Shown in pieces: positions 26,589 through 35,928 of a stretch of DNA of 64,000 nt. The position numbers and the translations under genes are program-made. Location: the NCBI GenBank assembly GCA_007120035.1, contig SKON01000054.1:1-64000 (forward strand), given 5' to 3'. The stretch comes from Myxococcales bacterium (GTDB lineage: Bacteria; Myxococcota_A; Bradymonadia; Bradymonadales; Bradymonadaceae). Positions within the stretch are counted from its first letter, which is position 1, and the number at the start of each line of letters is the position of its first letter. Under the pieces are notes generated by a model, which saw nothing but the letters and a program-made list of their open reading frames with translations, was not told where the DNA came from and did not search any database.

Positions 26589-29057
26589 TCATCGGAGCTT
26601 CGCCCCCAGGCGATCCTCCAACCGGTCAAGCAGGGCGCGGTCCGCACGCTCTACCTCTTCTTCTGTGAGCGTGCGATCACCACTCCGGTAGGTGACCTTG
26701 ATCGCCAGGCTCCGGTACCCCTCGGGGACCTGCTCCCCGGCGTACACATCGAAGAGCTCCAGGGTCTCGAAAATCGCCCCGAACGCCTCCTCTTCCTGGG
26801 CCGCCGCAACGGCCTCCTCCAGCTCTCCGTAGGACCGATCTTCCTCGCAAAGGACCGCAAAATCTCGGACTACCGCCGGATACTTTCCGATCTCCTGAAA
26901 CTCCCGGGTCGGGCTCCCCAATGCCAGAAGCTCGTCGAGATCCACCTCCGCCAGGAGCACCGCTCCGTCGATCCCCTCGGCCTGCGCCACCGCCGGGTGA
27001 AGCTGACCCACCGTCGCCAGGACCTGAGAGTCCAGAAGCCACTGGGCCTGCACCCCGGGATGCAGATAGGGCTCCCCGGCGACGGGCTTCTCCCACCGGG
27101 CGCCGTCCACAGCGAACCGAGTCGACAAGGACTCCACAAGCCCCTTGAGGTCGAAGAAGTCCCACACTGGCTGACCGCTCCAGTGACTCTGGCGGCGACC
27201 GAGCAGCGCGATCCCCAGCGTAGATCGTTCCTCGTCGCGGAAATACCGACGGCCCACCTCGAAGATCGCGATGTCCTGCCGGCGATGGGCTCGGTTCGTC
27301 GCCAGATTGTCCAGAAGAGAGGGGATCAAGGTGGTCCGCATCATCGCCTGGGCCTTCACCAGAGGGTTTGCGACCTCCGGCGCCGCCCGCCGGGGATCCT
27401 CGTCCCCGAGCCGCAGCCGGTCCAAGTCCTCGGCTCCCATGAAGCTGTAGTTGATCGCCTCCGACAACCCGGCGTTCAACAAGAAACTCCGCACCCAGGC
27501 TCGCCCGTCGGCCTCCTCACCGGTCACGATCGTCTTCGGCGCCGGACCCTTCGGCCCTTCTGACCGCCGACCGTGGGGCGTCCCCATCGTCGCCGCCGGC
27601 ATCACCGCCGGGATCCGATCGTACCCATAGAGCCGGGCGACCTCTTCGATCAGGTCCACAGGACGCACCAGATCCGGTCGGCATCCGGGCACCCGATACC
27701 GCTGGGCGTCCGCCTCGTCGGCGAGGCACACTAACCCGATGGACTCCAACATCTCTCGTATCTCATCGCCGGCCAGAGCCACCCCCAGGAGCCTCTCGGC
27801 GGCCCCTTCCTTCAGCTCGATCTCTACCGGCGCCGGCGCCGCGCCGAACCGGGGACCTACCCCGTGAATCTCAGACGGGCTCCCCATGGCCTCCTCCTGC
27901 ACCGCGACGAGAAGATCCGCCGCCCGCAGCAGATTTGTCCCCACCGCCTCAGGGTCGATCCCCCGCTCAAATCGGTGGCTCGACTCGGTGTGTAACCCGT
28001 GGCGCCGGGCCGACTTCCTCACCGTGGTCGGATCGAAGTAGGCACACTCCAGCAAAATCCGGGTCGTCTCCTCGGTCACCTCCGTTTCGGCCCCGCCCAT
28101 GACACCCGCAAGAGCCACCGGCCGGGAACCGTCGGCGATCACCAGATCCTCCTCGGTAAGCTCGTAGGTGTTGTGATCGATGCCCACCAGCTTCTCGCCG
28201 GCTCGGGCCCGCCGGACCACGATCTTCCCACCCTCCAGCTTGTCCAGATCGAAGGCGTGGAAGGGCTGCCCCAGGTCCATCAGAAGGTAGTTCGTCACGT
28301 CCACCACGAAGTTGATCGACCGCTGCCCCACGCTCTCCAGCCGGCGCCGCAACCACTCCGGGCTCGGCCCTACCTTCACGCCCTCCAACACCGCCATATG
28401 GTATTGAGGACACCCCTGGGCGTCGATGACCTCGAGCCCCACCGAGGACTCGCCGGCCTCCACAGCGGGCACTTCACCCCGCTCCGCTCGGAGCGTGCGG
28501 TCATAGAGCGCACCGATCTCCCGGGCGACCCCCAGGTGACTCAGGCAGTCGGGCCGATTCGGCGTCAAGTCGATCTCAACCACCACGTCCTTGCGCTTCA
28601 GGACCTCGTAGATCGGCTCGCCCAGCGGCGCGTCGCCGCCGAGGATCATCAACCCTTCGGACTCCTCCTCCAGGTTCAGCTCCTCGCCACTGCAGAGCAT
28701 CCCCCCGGACATCACGCCCATCACCTTTCGCTCTCCAATCGCGAAGTCCAGCCCCGGGGGCTCCGAGCCCGGCAACGCCACGGGCACTCGATCGCCGGCC
28801 TTCATATTCTTCGCCCCGCAGACGATGGTCCGCGCCGGTCCGTCACCGGTGGTGACCTGACACACCACCAACCGATCCGCCTTGGGGTGGTCTTCGATGG
28901 CCTCGATCTGCCCCACCACGATATCGTCGTGACCGGCGCCGGGATACTCCACCCCGTCGACCTCCAGCCCGGCCATCGTCAACCGGGCCGCCAGCTCTTC
29001 GGGATCCAGATCGGCGACCTCAATCCACTCGTTCAGCCAACTGATGCTGACCTTCAT
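26589..29057 (-). CDS. pheT: phenylalanyl-tRNA synthetase beta subunit
   Basis: 822 residues, slightly longer than the usual ~795. It starts MKVSISWLNEWIEV; the EMAP-like tRNA-binding domain (about 40-150) includes VGQIEAIEDHPKADRLVVCQV. The B3/B4 editing region includes FVVDVTNYLLMDLGQPFHAFD, the B5 domain LLECAYFDPTTVRKSARRHGLHTESSHRFERG, and a C-terminal ferredoxin-like anticodon domain ends in YRSGDRTLTEEEVERADRALL. It forms alpha2beta2 with PheS and edits mischarged Tyr. It starts 18 bp after pheS. Confidence 0.96.
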   Translation of the reverse strand: MKVSISWLNEWIEVADLDPEELAARLTMAGLEVDGVEYPGAGHDDIVVGQIEAIEDHPKADRLVVCQVTTGDGPARTIVCGAKNMKAGDRVPVALPGSEPPGLDFAIGERKVMGVMSGGMLCSGEELNLEEESEGLMILGGDAPLGEPIYEVLKRKDVVVEIDLTPNRPDCLSHLGVAREIGALYDRTLRAERGEVPAVEAGESSVGLEVIDAQGCPQYHMAVLEGVKVGPSPEWLRRRLESVGQRSINFVVDVTNYLLMDLGQPFHAFDLDKLEGGKIVVRRARAGEKLVGIDHNTYELTEEDLVIADGSRPVALAGVMGGAETEVTEETTRILLECAYFDPTTVRKSARRHGLHTESSHRFERGIDPEAVGTNLLRAADLLVAVQEEAMGSPSEIHGVGPRFGAAPAPVEIELKEGAAERLLGVALAGDEIREMLESIGLVCLADEADAQRYRVPGCRPDLVRPVDLIEEVARLYGYDRIPAVMPAATMGTPHGRRSEGPKGPAPKTIVTGEEADGRAWVRSFLLNAGLSEAINYSFMGAEDLDRLRLGDEDPRRAAPEVANPLVKAQAMMRTTLIPSLLDNLATNRAHRRQDIAIFEVGRRYFRDEERSTLGIALLGRRQSHWSGQPVWDFFDLKGLVESLSTRFAVDGARWEKPVAGEPYLHPGVQAQWLLDSQVLATVGQLHPAVAQAEGIDGAVLLAEVDLDELLALGSPTREFQEIGKYPAVVRDFAVLCEEDRSYGELEEAVAAAQEEEAFGAIFETLELFDVYAGEQVPEGYRSLAIKVTYRSGDRTLTEEEVERADRALLDRLEDRLGAKLR

Positions 29058-29075
29058 CGTCTCACCTGCCCGTGC

Positions 29076-30107
29076 TTAGAATTGATCCAAAAACCGCAGA
29101 TCGTTCTCGAAGAACCGCCGAATGTCGTTGATGCCCTGCTTCAGCATGGCGATCCGCTCCACCCCCAGACCGAAGGCGAACCCGGAGTACACGTCGGGAT
29201 CGATCCCGGCGGCCTCGAACACGTTGGGATCCACCATGCCCGCACCCAGGATCTCCAACCATCCGGTCTGGCTGCACACCCGACATCCGTCACCACCGCA
29301 GAAGAAGCACTCCACGTCCACCTCAGCGCTGGGCTCGGTGAACGGGAAGTAGCTCGGCCGAAGCCGAATCGCCGTGCCGGCCCCGAAGAACCGCTCCGCG
29401 AAGGTCGTCAGCGTCCCCTTCAGGTGGGCCAGGGTGATCCCCCGATCCACCAGGAGCCCCTCGATCTGGTGGAACACCGGGCTGTGGGTCAGATCGCTAT
29501 CGCAACGATACACCCGCCCCGGGGAGATGATTCGAATCGGTGGCTCGTAGGCGTGCATCGTCCGGACCTGCACCGGTGAGGTGTGGGTCCGGAGCAACCG
29601 CCCGTCGGTGAGCAGGAATGTGTCCTGCATATCTCGGGCAGGGTGATCGGGAGGGAAGTTCAGAGCCTCGAAGTTGTAGTAGTCCTCTTCGATCTCCGGC
29701 CCTTCGGCCACCTCGTATCCCATCTCGGCGAAGATCCCGATCAGATCCCGCTCCACCTGCCGAAGGGGATGACCCAGGGAGAGCGTCGATCGCCGCCCCG
29801 GCAGCGTGACGTCCAGGGCCTCGGCCACCATCCGCTCTTCCAACTCCTGGCGAGCCAGATCGTCGAGGCGTTCCCGAAAGGCTTCCTCGATCGCCTCCTT
29901 GCACCGGTTGGACGCCTGCCCGGCCCGTCGCCGATCCTCATGGGGCAGCTCCCGCAGCACGGCCATCAGCTCTTGCACTGACCCCTTGCGGCCCAGATAC
30001 CGGTTCTTCACCTGAATGGCGTTCTCCCGATCCGCCACTTCGGCCAGGTGAGCGACGGCCTCACTGGCCAGCTCCGTCAGCCGTCCTTCCAGCTCCTCGA
30101 CGTTCAT
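29076..30107 (-). CDS. pheS: phenylalanyl-tRNA synthetase alpha subunit
   Basis: 343 residues from the ATG at 30107 (GAGGAGAAGAG upstream). N-terminal coiled coil (about 1-85), then class II motifs: HPLRQVERDLIGIFAEMGYE, FPPDHPARDMQDTFLL (motif 2 entry), LRTHTSPVQVRTM, RVYRCDSDLTHSPVFHQIEG, and the C-terminal GLGVERIAMLKQGINDIR. A CFFCGGDGCRVC insertion near residue 270 could bind zinc and is found in a subset of bacterial PheS. The gap of 97 bp from rplT leaves room for an internal promoter. Confidence 0.96.
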   Translation of the reverse strand: MNVEELEGRLTELASEAVAHLAEVADRENAIQVKNRYLGRKGSVQELMAVLRELPHEDRRRAGQASNRCKEAIEEAFRERLDDLARQELEERMVAEALDVTLPGRRSTLSLGHPLRQVERDLIGIFAEMGYEVAEGPEIEEDYYNFEALNFPPDHPARDMQDTFLLTDGRLLRTHTSPVQVRTMHAYEPPIRIISPGRVYRCDSDLTHSPVFHQIEGLLVDRGITLAHLKGTLTTFAERFFGAGTAIRLRPSYFPFTEPSAEVDVECFFCGGDGCRVCSQTGWLEILGAGMVDPNVFEAAGIDPDVYSGFAFGLGVERIAMLKQGINDIRRFFENDLRFLDQF

Positions 30108-30204
30108 CTCTTCTCCTCGGGGTGCCCAAGAAAAACCAACGCCCCACATCGCCTCTCCATCACTGGGAGGTCGAGGGGGCGTCGCGTGTGGACCTTCTGA
30201 AGCG

Positions 30205-30561
30205 TCAGTTCAGGGCTTGCTTCGCCGTCTCGACCACCTTGGTAAAACCAGGGGCGTCAAACACGGCCATGTCGGCCAACACTTTGCGGTCCAGCTGCAC
30301 GCCGGCGGCGTTCAAGCCTCCGATCAGGCGGCTGTAGCTCAGGCCGTTGAGCCGAGCCGCCGCGTTGATCCGAGTGATCCAGAGCCGGCGAAACTGCCGC
30401 TTTCGCTGCTTCCGATCCCGGTAGGCATAGACCCAAGCCCGGTGAACCGTCTCTTTGGCGTTCTTGTACAGTCGTCGTCGTCCGCCGACGTAGCCCTTGG
30501 CGGCCCGCAAGATCTTCTTGCGGCGTTTCCGCGATTGGGGGCCTCCTTTTACGCGTGGCAT
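30205..30561 (-). CDS. rplT: 50S ribosomal protein L20
   Basis: 118 residues, normal size. [20 protein letters not shown], then [24 protein letters not shown], then [18 protein letters not shown] and the C-terminal [12 protein letters not shown] are standard L20. It binds 23S rRNA early in assembly and often represses its own operon. Follows rpmI by 24 bp. GAGG lies before the ATG. Confidence 0.97.
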   Translation of the reverse strand: MPRVKGGPQSRKRRKKILRAAKGYVGGRRRLYKNAKETVHRAWVYAYRDRKQRKRQFRRLWITRINAAARLNGLSYSRLIGGLNAAGVQLDRKVLADMAVFDAPGFTKVVETAKQALN

Positions 30562-30585
30562 AACCGTCCTCGTTGGTGTGGTGAC

Positions 30586-30795
30586 TTACTTCGTACCCTT
30601 GCCGATCAACTTCTTGACCCGCGGGGCATCCGCATCGTCCAGGTAGGCTGGCCCACGAAGCTGCCGCTTTCGCTTGCTGCTCTTGTGGGTCAGGATGTGA
30701 TTGCGAAAGCCACGGCGATACTTCACCTTGCCTTTCTTGGTGACCTTGAAGCGCTTGGCAGCGCCTCGGTGGGTCTTCATCTTATTCTTGCCCAT
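30586..30795 (-). CDS. rpmI: 50S ribosomal protein L35
   Basis: 69 residues: MGKNKMKTHRGAAKRFKVTK, KGKVKYRRGFRNHILTHKSSKRKRQLRG, ending VKKLIGKGTK. Strong AGGAG upstream. The usual upstream gene infC (IF3) is not here; instead tRNA-Val lies 90 bp upstream on the same strand, with an imperfect GCGGC(A)CCTG / CAGG(G)GCCGC hairpin between them (30,846-30,870) that could act in leader control. Confidence 0.96.
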   Translation of the reverse strand: MGKNKMKTHRGAAKRFKVTKKGKVKYRRGFRNHILTHKSSKRKRQLRGPAYLDDADAPRVKKLIGKGTK

Positions 30796-30885
30796 CTCTC
30801 TTCTCCTCTCAGTACCCGGAGCTTCCTCCGTGGTGAACGCACAGAAGCGGCCCCTGTATTCAGGTGCCGCTCCTCATCGGTGCAG

Positions 30886-30957
30886 TAGGCACGGGCGGGA
30901 TTGAACCGCCGACCTCTTCCGTGTCAGGGAAGCGCTCTCCCACTGAGCTACGTGCCT
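30886..30957 (-). tRNA. tRNA-Val (anticodon GAC)
   Basis: Cloverleaf read on the minus strand: acceptor AGGCACG/CGTGCCT, D-arm GCTCAGTGGGAGAGC, anticodon stem CTTCC/GGAAG with loop CTGACAC (anticodon GAC), variable AGGTC, T-arm GGCGG-TTCAATC-CCGCC, discriminator A. The CCA end is not encoded (CTG follows). It is in the same direction as rpmI and may be co-transcribed and processed from that transcript. Confidence 0.95.
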
Positions 30958-31096
30958 GCAGTCTGCTCGTCATTGAGGCTCCGCGACGAACGGAGTGGGG
31001 TTATAGGGATCGCCCCGACCACTGTCAACTGTTTTTTCCCCGCCCCGAACCCTGTATGGTGGCCTCGTGAACAGATCCTTCGGCCCATGAGACCCT

Positions 31097-31531
31097 ATGT
31101 TTCACGAACTCCTCAAGGACCTTGCGGCCCGCGCCGCTCGCCAGGGAACCCTCCCACGACCCACACCGGAGTTGTTGCGCCGGATCTGGCCCACCCTGGT
31201 TGGCGAGGACCTGGCAGCCCGATCCCGACCGCTTCGGCTGGAGGACTCCACCCTTCATCTGGCCGTGGACCACCCCTCCCTCGCCGATGAGTGGCGTCGC
31301 TCCCCCCTGCCCCTCCTGCGACAGATCCGCCGGTTCTCCCCCTGGACCGTGGACACCCTGAAGATCGACGTCGACACCACCCTGGCCCCCGCGCCCGCGC
31401 CCACGCCCCCTCAGGCAGCTCCCCGGGATCCCGGGCCCCTGGCGACCCCGGAGGAGATCGACGACGATCTCGCCGACACCCTTCGCCGCATCCATATTCT
31501 CCGGGCCCGACGAAGAGGCCAGGACTCGTGA
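31097..31531 (+). CDS. DUF721/DciA-like protein
   Basis: 144 residues. The core (about 25-80) LLRRIWPTLVGEDLAARSRPLRLEDSTLHLAVDHPSLADEWRR + SPLPLLRQI matches the DUF721/DciA fold, the ancestral loader of the replicative helicase DnaB. A Pro/Ala linker and a short helical tail (IDDDLADTLRRIHILRARRRG) follow. It is divergent from the tRNA-Val and upstream of the DEAD-box gene. DciA function is inferred from family only. Confidence 0.78.
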   Translation: MFHELLKDLAARAARQGTLPRPTPELLRRIWPTLVGEDLAARSRPLRLEDSTLHLAVDHPSLADEWRRSPLPLLRQIRRFSPWTVDTLKIDVDTTLAPAPAPTPPQAAPRDPGPLATPEEIDDDLADTLRRIHILRARRRGQDS

Positions 31532-31624
31532 CCGACGCGGTTCGCCTTGCGCACCACGGGGACTTCCGATAAGCATCTCATTGAATCACCCCGCCTTCTA
31601 CCGTTTCGAACCACATCGAGAGCT

Positions 31625-33511
31625 ATGTTGAACACCGAACAAGCCACTTTTGACGACTTCTATCTCAGCGATGAGATGCGACGGGCCCTCTCGTCTGTCT
31701 CCTACCATCACCCCACCAAGGTCCAGGCCGAGTCCATCCCGTTGATCCTGGCCGGAATCGATCTCACGCTGGAGTCCCATACGGGCTCCGGGAAGACTGC
31801 GGCCTTCGCGATCCCGGTCATCGAGATGCTCGAGCCCCGGCCGGGACGCATCGACGTCCTGGTCCTCACCCCAACCAGGGAGCTCGCCCAGCAGGTCTGC
31901 GATGAGTTCGAGCGCCTCGGCCAGTTCAAGGAGCTCCGGGCCATGGCCATCTACGGCGGGACCTCCTATGAGCGCCAGTACGAGGAGCTGGAGACCGCCT
32001 CCATCGTCGTCGCGACCCCGGGACGCCTTCTAGATCTCTGTGAGCGCGGCAAGATCGACCTCGGGGAGCTGCGAATCCTGATCCTCGACGAGGCCGATGA
32101 GATGCTCTCCATGGGGTTCCGGGAGGACATCATCGCCATCATGAAGTACCTGCCCGAGGAGCGTCAGAGCATCCTCTGCTCGGCCACCATCACCGAAGAG
32201 ATCAAGAGCCTGGCCAACCAGATCCTCTTCTACCCCGAGTTCATCAGCCTCTCCAAAGAACACGTCGGCGCCTCCGGCGTGGAGCATCACTACTACTCGG
32301 TCCGCGGCGTGGGGCGCACCCGGGATCTGCTCCGAGTCCTGGAGTACGAGCAGCCCGAGAGCGCGATCATCTTCGCCAACACCAAAGCCGACACCTTCAC
32401 GGTGACGAACTTCCTAAAGCGTCATGGCTACCGAGCCGACGTCCTCAACGGCGATCTCCCCCAGAAAGAACGGGAGAAGACCCTGGCCGCTCTCAAGGCC
32501 TCCAAGATCGACTTCATCGTCGCCACCGACGTCGCCGCCCGTGGCATCGACATCTCCGAACTCTCCCACGTGTTCAATTACCTCCTGCCGGAGTCCGCCG
32601 AGGTCTACATCCACCGCACGGGCCGTACGGGCCGCGCCGGCAAGAAGGGCCGGGCTATCAGCCTGGTGGCCCCCACCGAGGTGGGCTCCTTCTTCCAGAT
32701 CCGGAAGATGTACGACATCCGCCTCATCGAGCAGACCCTCCCCACGACCCGAGAGATCATGTTGGCACGACAGCGCGCTTCCCTCGTCGACCTCGACGCT
32801 CGCCTCGAAGACTTTGAGACCCTGCCCTACGGCGCCCATCTGCGCCTGGCCGAGGACCTCCTCTCCGGTGAGGGGCTCGACGAGAGCCTGGATTCCCAGA
32901 AGCTGGTGGCCCGACTCCTGGCGCTGGCCGAGCAAGTGCTCGAAGGTGAGCTTCAGCGCCCGACCAACGGACGGGGGCCCCGGGCTTCCAAAGCCGAAGC
33001 CGCGCCGGTCAAAACACCGGCAGAGCCGGCTGAGCCTGCCAAGCCCACCCAAGAGCCGGCCGACACACAGGAGCCCGTCGAGGCCGAGGCCCCCCGCAAT
33101 GGGCGCGGTCGAAAGCGTGGTTCCTCCTCCTCACGCCGCCGTCGGCGCCGTGGGGCTGACTCAGCTCCCGAGCAGTCCTCTCCGAAGCAGGCCGCCGCCC
33201 CCGAGCCGTCTCCCCAGCCGGCACCGGCATCGAAGCCAACGCCAGAACCGACCCCTTCTCGGACCGGGCCGGAGTCCACCCGAAAGATGTATCTCAACGT
33301 GGGCCAGAACGCCTTTGACACTGACTCCGATCTCCTCGATATGATATGTTATCACTCTGGAATGGATCTTGAGGACTTCGGTGACGTGGACTTGCAGAGC
33401 TCCTATTCCTTTGTCTGGGTCGACGAGACCTACTTCACCGATGTGCTGGCCGCCCTGAAAGGCGTGGAGATCAACGGCAACACTCTCACCGCTGAGCCCG
33501 CGCGGAAGTAG
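31625..33511 (+). CDS. DEAD-box RNA helicase with DbpA-type RNA-binding domain
   Basis: 628 residues from the ATG at 31625. Helicase core (1-370): FDDFYLSDEMRRAL Q-motif, SHTGSGKT (motif I, His replacing the usual Gln), PTRELAQQV, LDEADEML, SAT, and the second RecA domain with ATDVAARGIDI and HRTGRTGRAG. A basic, Pro/Ala-rich linker (about 450-550, with RGRKRGSSSSRRRRRRG) precedes a C-terminal DbpA/CsdA-like RNA-binding domain (about 554-626: MYLNVGQNAFDTDSDLLDMI, then EINGNTLTAEPARK). Such enzymes (DeaD/CsdA, DbpA) act in ribosome assembly and cold adaptation; the exact substrate is not visible. deaD/csdA-like is the best guess. Confidence 0.9.
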   Translation: MLNTEQATFDDFYLSDEMRRALSSVSYHHPTKVQAESIPLILAGIDLTLESHTGSGKTAAFAIPVIEMLEPRPGRIDVLVLTPTRELAQQVCDEFERLGQFKELRAMAIYGGTSYERQYEELETASIVVATPGRLLDLCERGKIDLGELRILILDEADEMLSMGFREDIIAIMKYLPEERQSILCSATITEEIKSLANQILFYPEFISLSKEHVGASGVEHHYYSVRGVGRTRDLLRVLEYEQPESAIIFANTKADTFTVTNFLKRHGYRADVLNGDLPQKEREKTLAALKASKIDFIVATDVAARGIDISELSHVFNYLLPESAEVYIHRTGRTGRAGKKGRAISLVAPTEVGSFFQIRKMYDIRLIEQTLPTTREIMLARQRASLVDLDARLEDFETLPYGAHLRLAEDLLSGEGLDESLDSQKLVARLLALAEQVLEGELQRPTNGRGPRASKAEAAPVKTPAEPAEPAKPTQEPADTQEPVEAEAPRNGRGRKRGSSSSRRRRRRGADSAPEQSSPKQAAAPEPSPQPAPASKPTPEPTPSRTGPESTRKMYLNVGQNAFDTDSDLLDMICYHSGMDLEDFGDVDLQSSYSFVWVDETYFTDVLAALKGVEINGNTLTAEPARK

Positions 33512-33530
33512 TTCAACAGCGAGTTTCCCT

Positions 33531-34073
33531 ATGAACCTGACCTCACCTCTTCGGCTCCTGACCGCTCTGGCCCTCTCGGCTTCCCTGGTCGCCTGCGACA
33601 ACACCCCGCCGGAGATCCCCCTGGACGAGTTCCCCGCGGACCCCGATCTTCCCCCGGCCGTGGTGGAGCTCCCCACCCCCCCGCCGGCCTCAGCCTTTGA
33701 GATTCGGGAGTATAACGACGACGGAACTCTTCGCATCGAAGGCCTGATCAGCAACCGGGACCGGTTCCTCGAAGAGGAAGTCGCGGTCAAGGGCGTGATC
33801 ACCGAGATCCAGGGCGACTGCGATCCCCGTCGTGCCCGCCAGCGTGGCGAGACCTGCCCGGAGCCGCACCTCTTCATTCGGGACGACGCCGACGACGACC
33901 GTCGACTCTTGGTCGTCGGGTACACCAACGACCAGCGCCGTCAGTTTCGCCTGAACGAGGGTAGTGAGTTCCTCTTCGGCGGCACCTACACTCGGATGGC
34001 TGAGGGCTTCGTCTCTACCGAAGACGGCCTCCTGGTGCTCTCTTCCCTCGATGGCGAAGAGCTCCCCGAGTAA
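33531..34073 (+). CDS. lipoprotein with OB-fold-like domain
   Basis: 180 residues. Signal peptide ending in SLVAC; Pro-rich linker (DEFPADPDLPPAVVELPTPPP); then a beta-rich domain LEEEVAVKGVITEIQGDC, CPEPHLFIRDDADDDRRLLVVGY, SEFLFGGTYTRM, resembling the short OB folds (tRNA_anti-like) found in bacterial lipoproteins. Two cysteines may pair. It starts 19 bp after the helicase gene; the Shine-Dalgarno is weak. Convergent with the methyltransferase at 34101. Confidence 0.72.
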   Translation: MNLTSPLRLLTALALSASLVACDNTPPEIPLDEFPADPDLPPAVVELPTPPPASAFEIREYNDDGTLRIEGLISNRDRFLEEEVAVKGVITEIQGDCDPRRARQRGETCPEPHLFIRDDADDDRRLLVVGYTNDQRRQFRLNEGSEFLFGGTYTRMAEGFVSTEDGLLVLSSLDGEELPE

Positions 34074-34100
34074 TCTCGCTGCCCCGAGTGACCGGCCTTC

Positions 34101-35795
34101 TTATTTCTGCGGGGGCTTCTTCTTGGCCCTCTTCTCGGCGAGGACAATCACTCGCCGAGACGTGGCGCCCAGGAAGTATCCCTTGTGATGTCGCTCGCCG
34201 CTGATCTCCAACACCTTGAACCCCGCCACGTGGAGCATCTGACGCAGCTCGTGGGCGTTATAAAGACGCACGTAGCTGTTCTGCTCCAACGGCGGTGTCC
34301 CATCGTGGTAGATGAACGACCGCTTGGCGTGCAGGGTGCTGGTCGAGAAATCGAACTCACTCTCCTCCAGGAAGGTGCAGTCCGCCGCTTCCCACCACAG
34401 CCTCGTCGGGGTCTGTTGCACCACATAGTCGCGGTTGACCACGTCCACCAGGATGCGGCCTCCCGTCTTCAACGCCCGGTTGACGCCCTGGAGCACCCGT
34501 AGGTTCGTCCGATCGTCGAAGTACCCCAGCGACGTGTCCCAGATAAAGCACCCATCAAAGACCTCGGAGAAGTTCAGCTCTCGCATGTCCCCATGGATGA
34601 ACTTCACCGACAGCGACCGCTCCTGAGCGGCCTCCAGCGCGTGCTGCAAGAGCTGCATCGAGAGATCGAGACCGACCATCTCGTATCCCCGATCGGCGAG
34701 GATCAGGGAGTGCCGACCAAACCCACAGGCGAGGTCCAGGATTCGAGACCCTTTCTTCAACTTCAATCCGGACTCGATGAAGTCGGCGTCCTTGACGGTG
34801 AGCTCTCCAATATTGGTGGGAACGGTCCGCAGGTACTCCTCAGAAAACACCTCCTGGAACCATATGTCCCGAGGGCGCAACCGCTTTCGTGCTTCCTTTT
34901 TCTCGTCCAGGAGTTCTTGGACCAACCCCCTCATCTCCTGGTCGTCCCCGGTGGGAGGAGGGGTGGGGCGCCGATCCTTCGCCGGGGCTGACGGCTTCTC
35001 CTCCGGCGGTTGCACCGGCGGAGCCACCACAGCTTCCTCGGTCAGCTCGATCGCCGGCTCGTCATCGGCCTCATCAAGGTCGTCGGCGTCCAGGAGAATC
35101 GCCTCAGAGTCGTCGAGCCCGTCGGGGAGCACCTCCTCAGGTACGACGGCGGTGTCGATCTCATCCTCTTCAACCGAGTGCTGGGCGTCCTGGGGGATCG
35201 CGGGCATCGTCGCCGGAGCCTCCGGGACCGGCGTCTCTTGGGTGTCGGGACCGGAGGGACCGACGATGGAGACGACTTTTCCGGGTAACCCTTCTCGCCA
35301 CCGCTTCACCAAGACCGAGGGCGGCCGAGCAATGATCTCCGGCGCGAATCGCGGGTCTTGAAGGACCTCCACGGACTCCTCGGCCCGAGCCGCCATCAGC
35401 CCTTCCAGAGACGCCCGATCCACAGCGTCCATCTGCATGGTCTTGACCAGAGCCTGTCGATCGTACTCCGGCTCGCCGTCGTCCTCGACCTCCAGCTCAT
35501 CGGCGTCGAGCTCTTCGATCTCCGACGGCTCTCCCGATTCTCTGAAGTCGGCCAGGTTGGCTCGCTGCAACGCCTCCGCAGACAGACGCTGCGTCGTGGC
35601 GTCGTCTGCGTCGTCTTCCACCTCGGAAGGCATCTTAAACGCCGGGATATCCAACCCCAAAGCATCCAGCTCATCGACCTGCGCCTGAGGCAGCCGAGCC
35701 GTCGAAGCGACCTCTTCGGTCAAGTCGATGACGTCGCTTTCCTCTTCGAGCATACTCGCCCCCGGCGGGGGATTTTCATCAGCGGACTTGGCCAC
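34101..35795 (-). CDS. class I SAM methyltransferase with long acidic N-terminal region
   Basis: 564 residues from the GTG at 35795 (AGGAG upstream; an ATG 42 bp downstream is the alternative). Residues 1-310 are acidic, low-complexity and probably disordered (many DDADD, EEPSEIEELDADELEVEDD-type runs). The C-terminal 250 residues hold a Rossmann methyltransferase: ILDLACGFGRHSLILADRG (motif I), EMVGLDLS, FIHGDMREL, FDGCFIWDTSLGYFDD, and late YNAHELRQMLHVAGFKVLEISG. It ends in a Lys-rich AEKRAKKKPP tail. A small-molecule methyltransferase is most likely; the substrate is not predictable. The other methyltransferase at 40,330 shares the idea of an acidic extension but on the other end. Confidence 0.8.
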   Translation of the reverse strand: MAKSADENPPPGASMLEEESDVIDLTEEVASTARLPQAQVDELDALGLDIPAFKMPSEVEDDADDATTQRLSAEALQRANLADFRESGEPSEIEELDADELEVEDDGEPEYDRQALVKTMQMDAVDRASLEGLMAARAEESVEVLQDPRFAPEIIARPPSVLVKRWREGLPGKVVSIVGPSGPDTQETPVPEAPATMPAIPQDAQHSVEEDEIDTAVVPEEVLPDGLDDSEAILLDADDLDEADDEPAIELTEEAVVAPPVQPPEEKPSAPAKDRRPTPPPTGDDQEMRGLVQELLDEKKEARKRLRPRDIWFQEVFSEEYLRTVPTNIGELTVKDADFIESGLKLKKGSRILDLACGFGRHSLILADRGYEMVGLDLSMQLLQHALEAAQERSLSVKFIHGDMRELNFSEVFDGCFIWDTSLGYFDDRTNLRVLQGVNRALKTGGRILVDVVNRDYVVQQTPTRLWWEAADCTFLEESEFDFSTSTLHAKRSFIYHDGTPPLEQNSYVRLYNAHELRQMLHVAGFKVLEISGERHHKGYFLGATSRRVIVLAEKRAKKKPPQK

Positions 35796-35928
35796 GAAGC
35801 AAACACTCCTGTCGGAACAGCTCTTCCGAGCGCAGGCCACCTTCCCTGGTGCCCTGTCTTCCTTTCAGCACCCGAATGACTCACTCACGGAGTGTACCCC
35901 AGCCCTCGAAAGGCGACAAGGGACTCCA

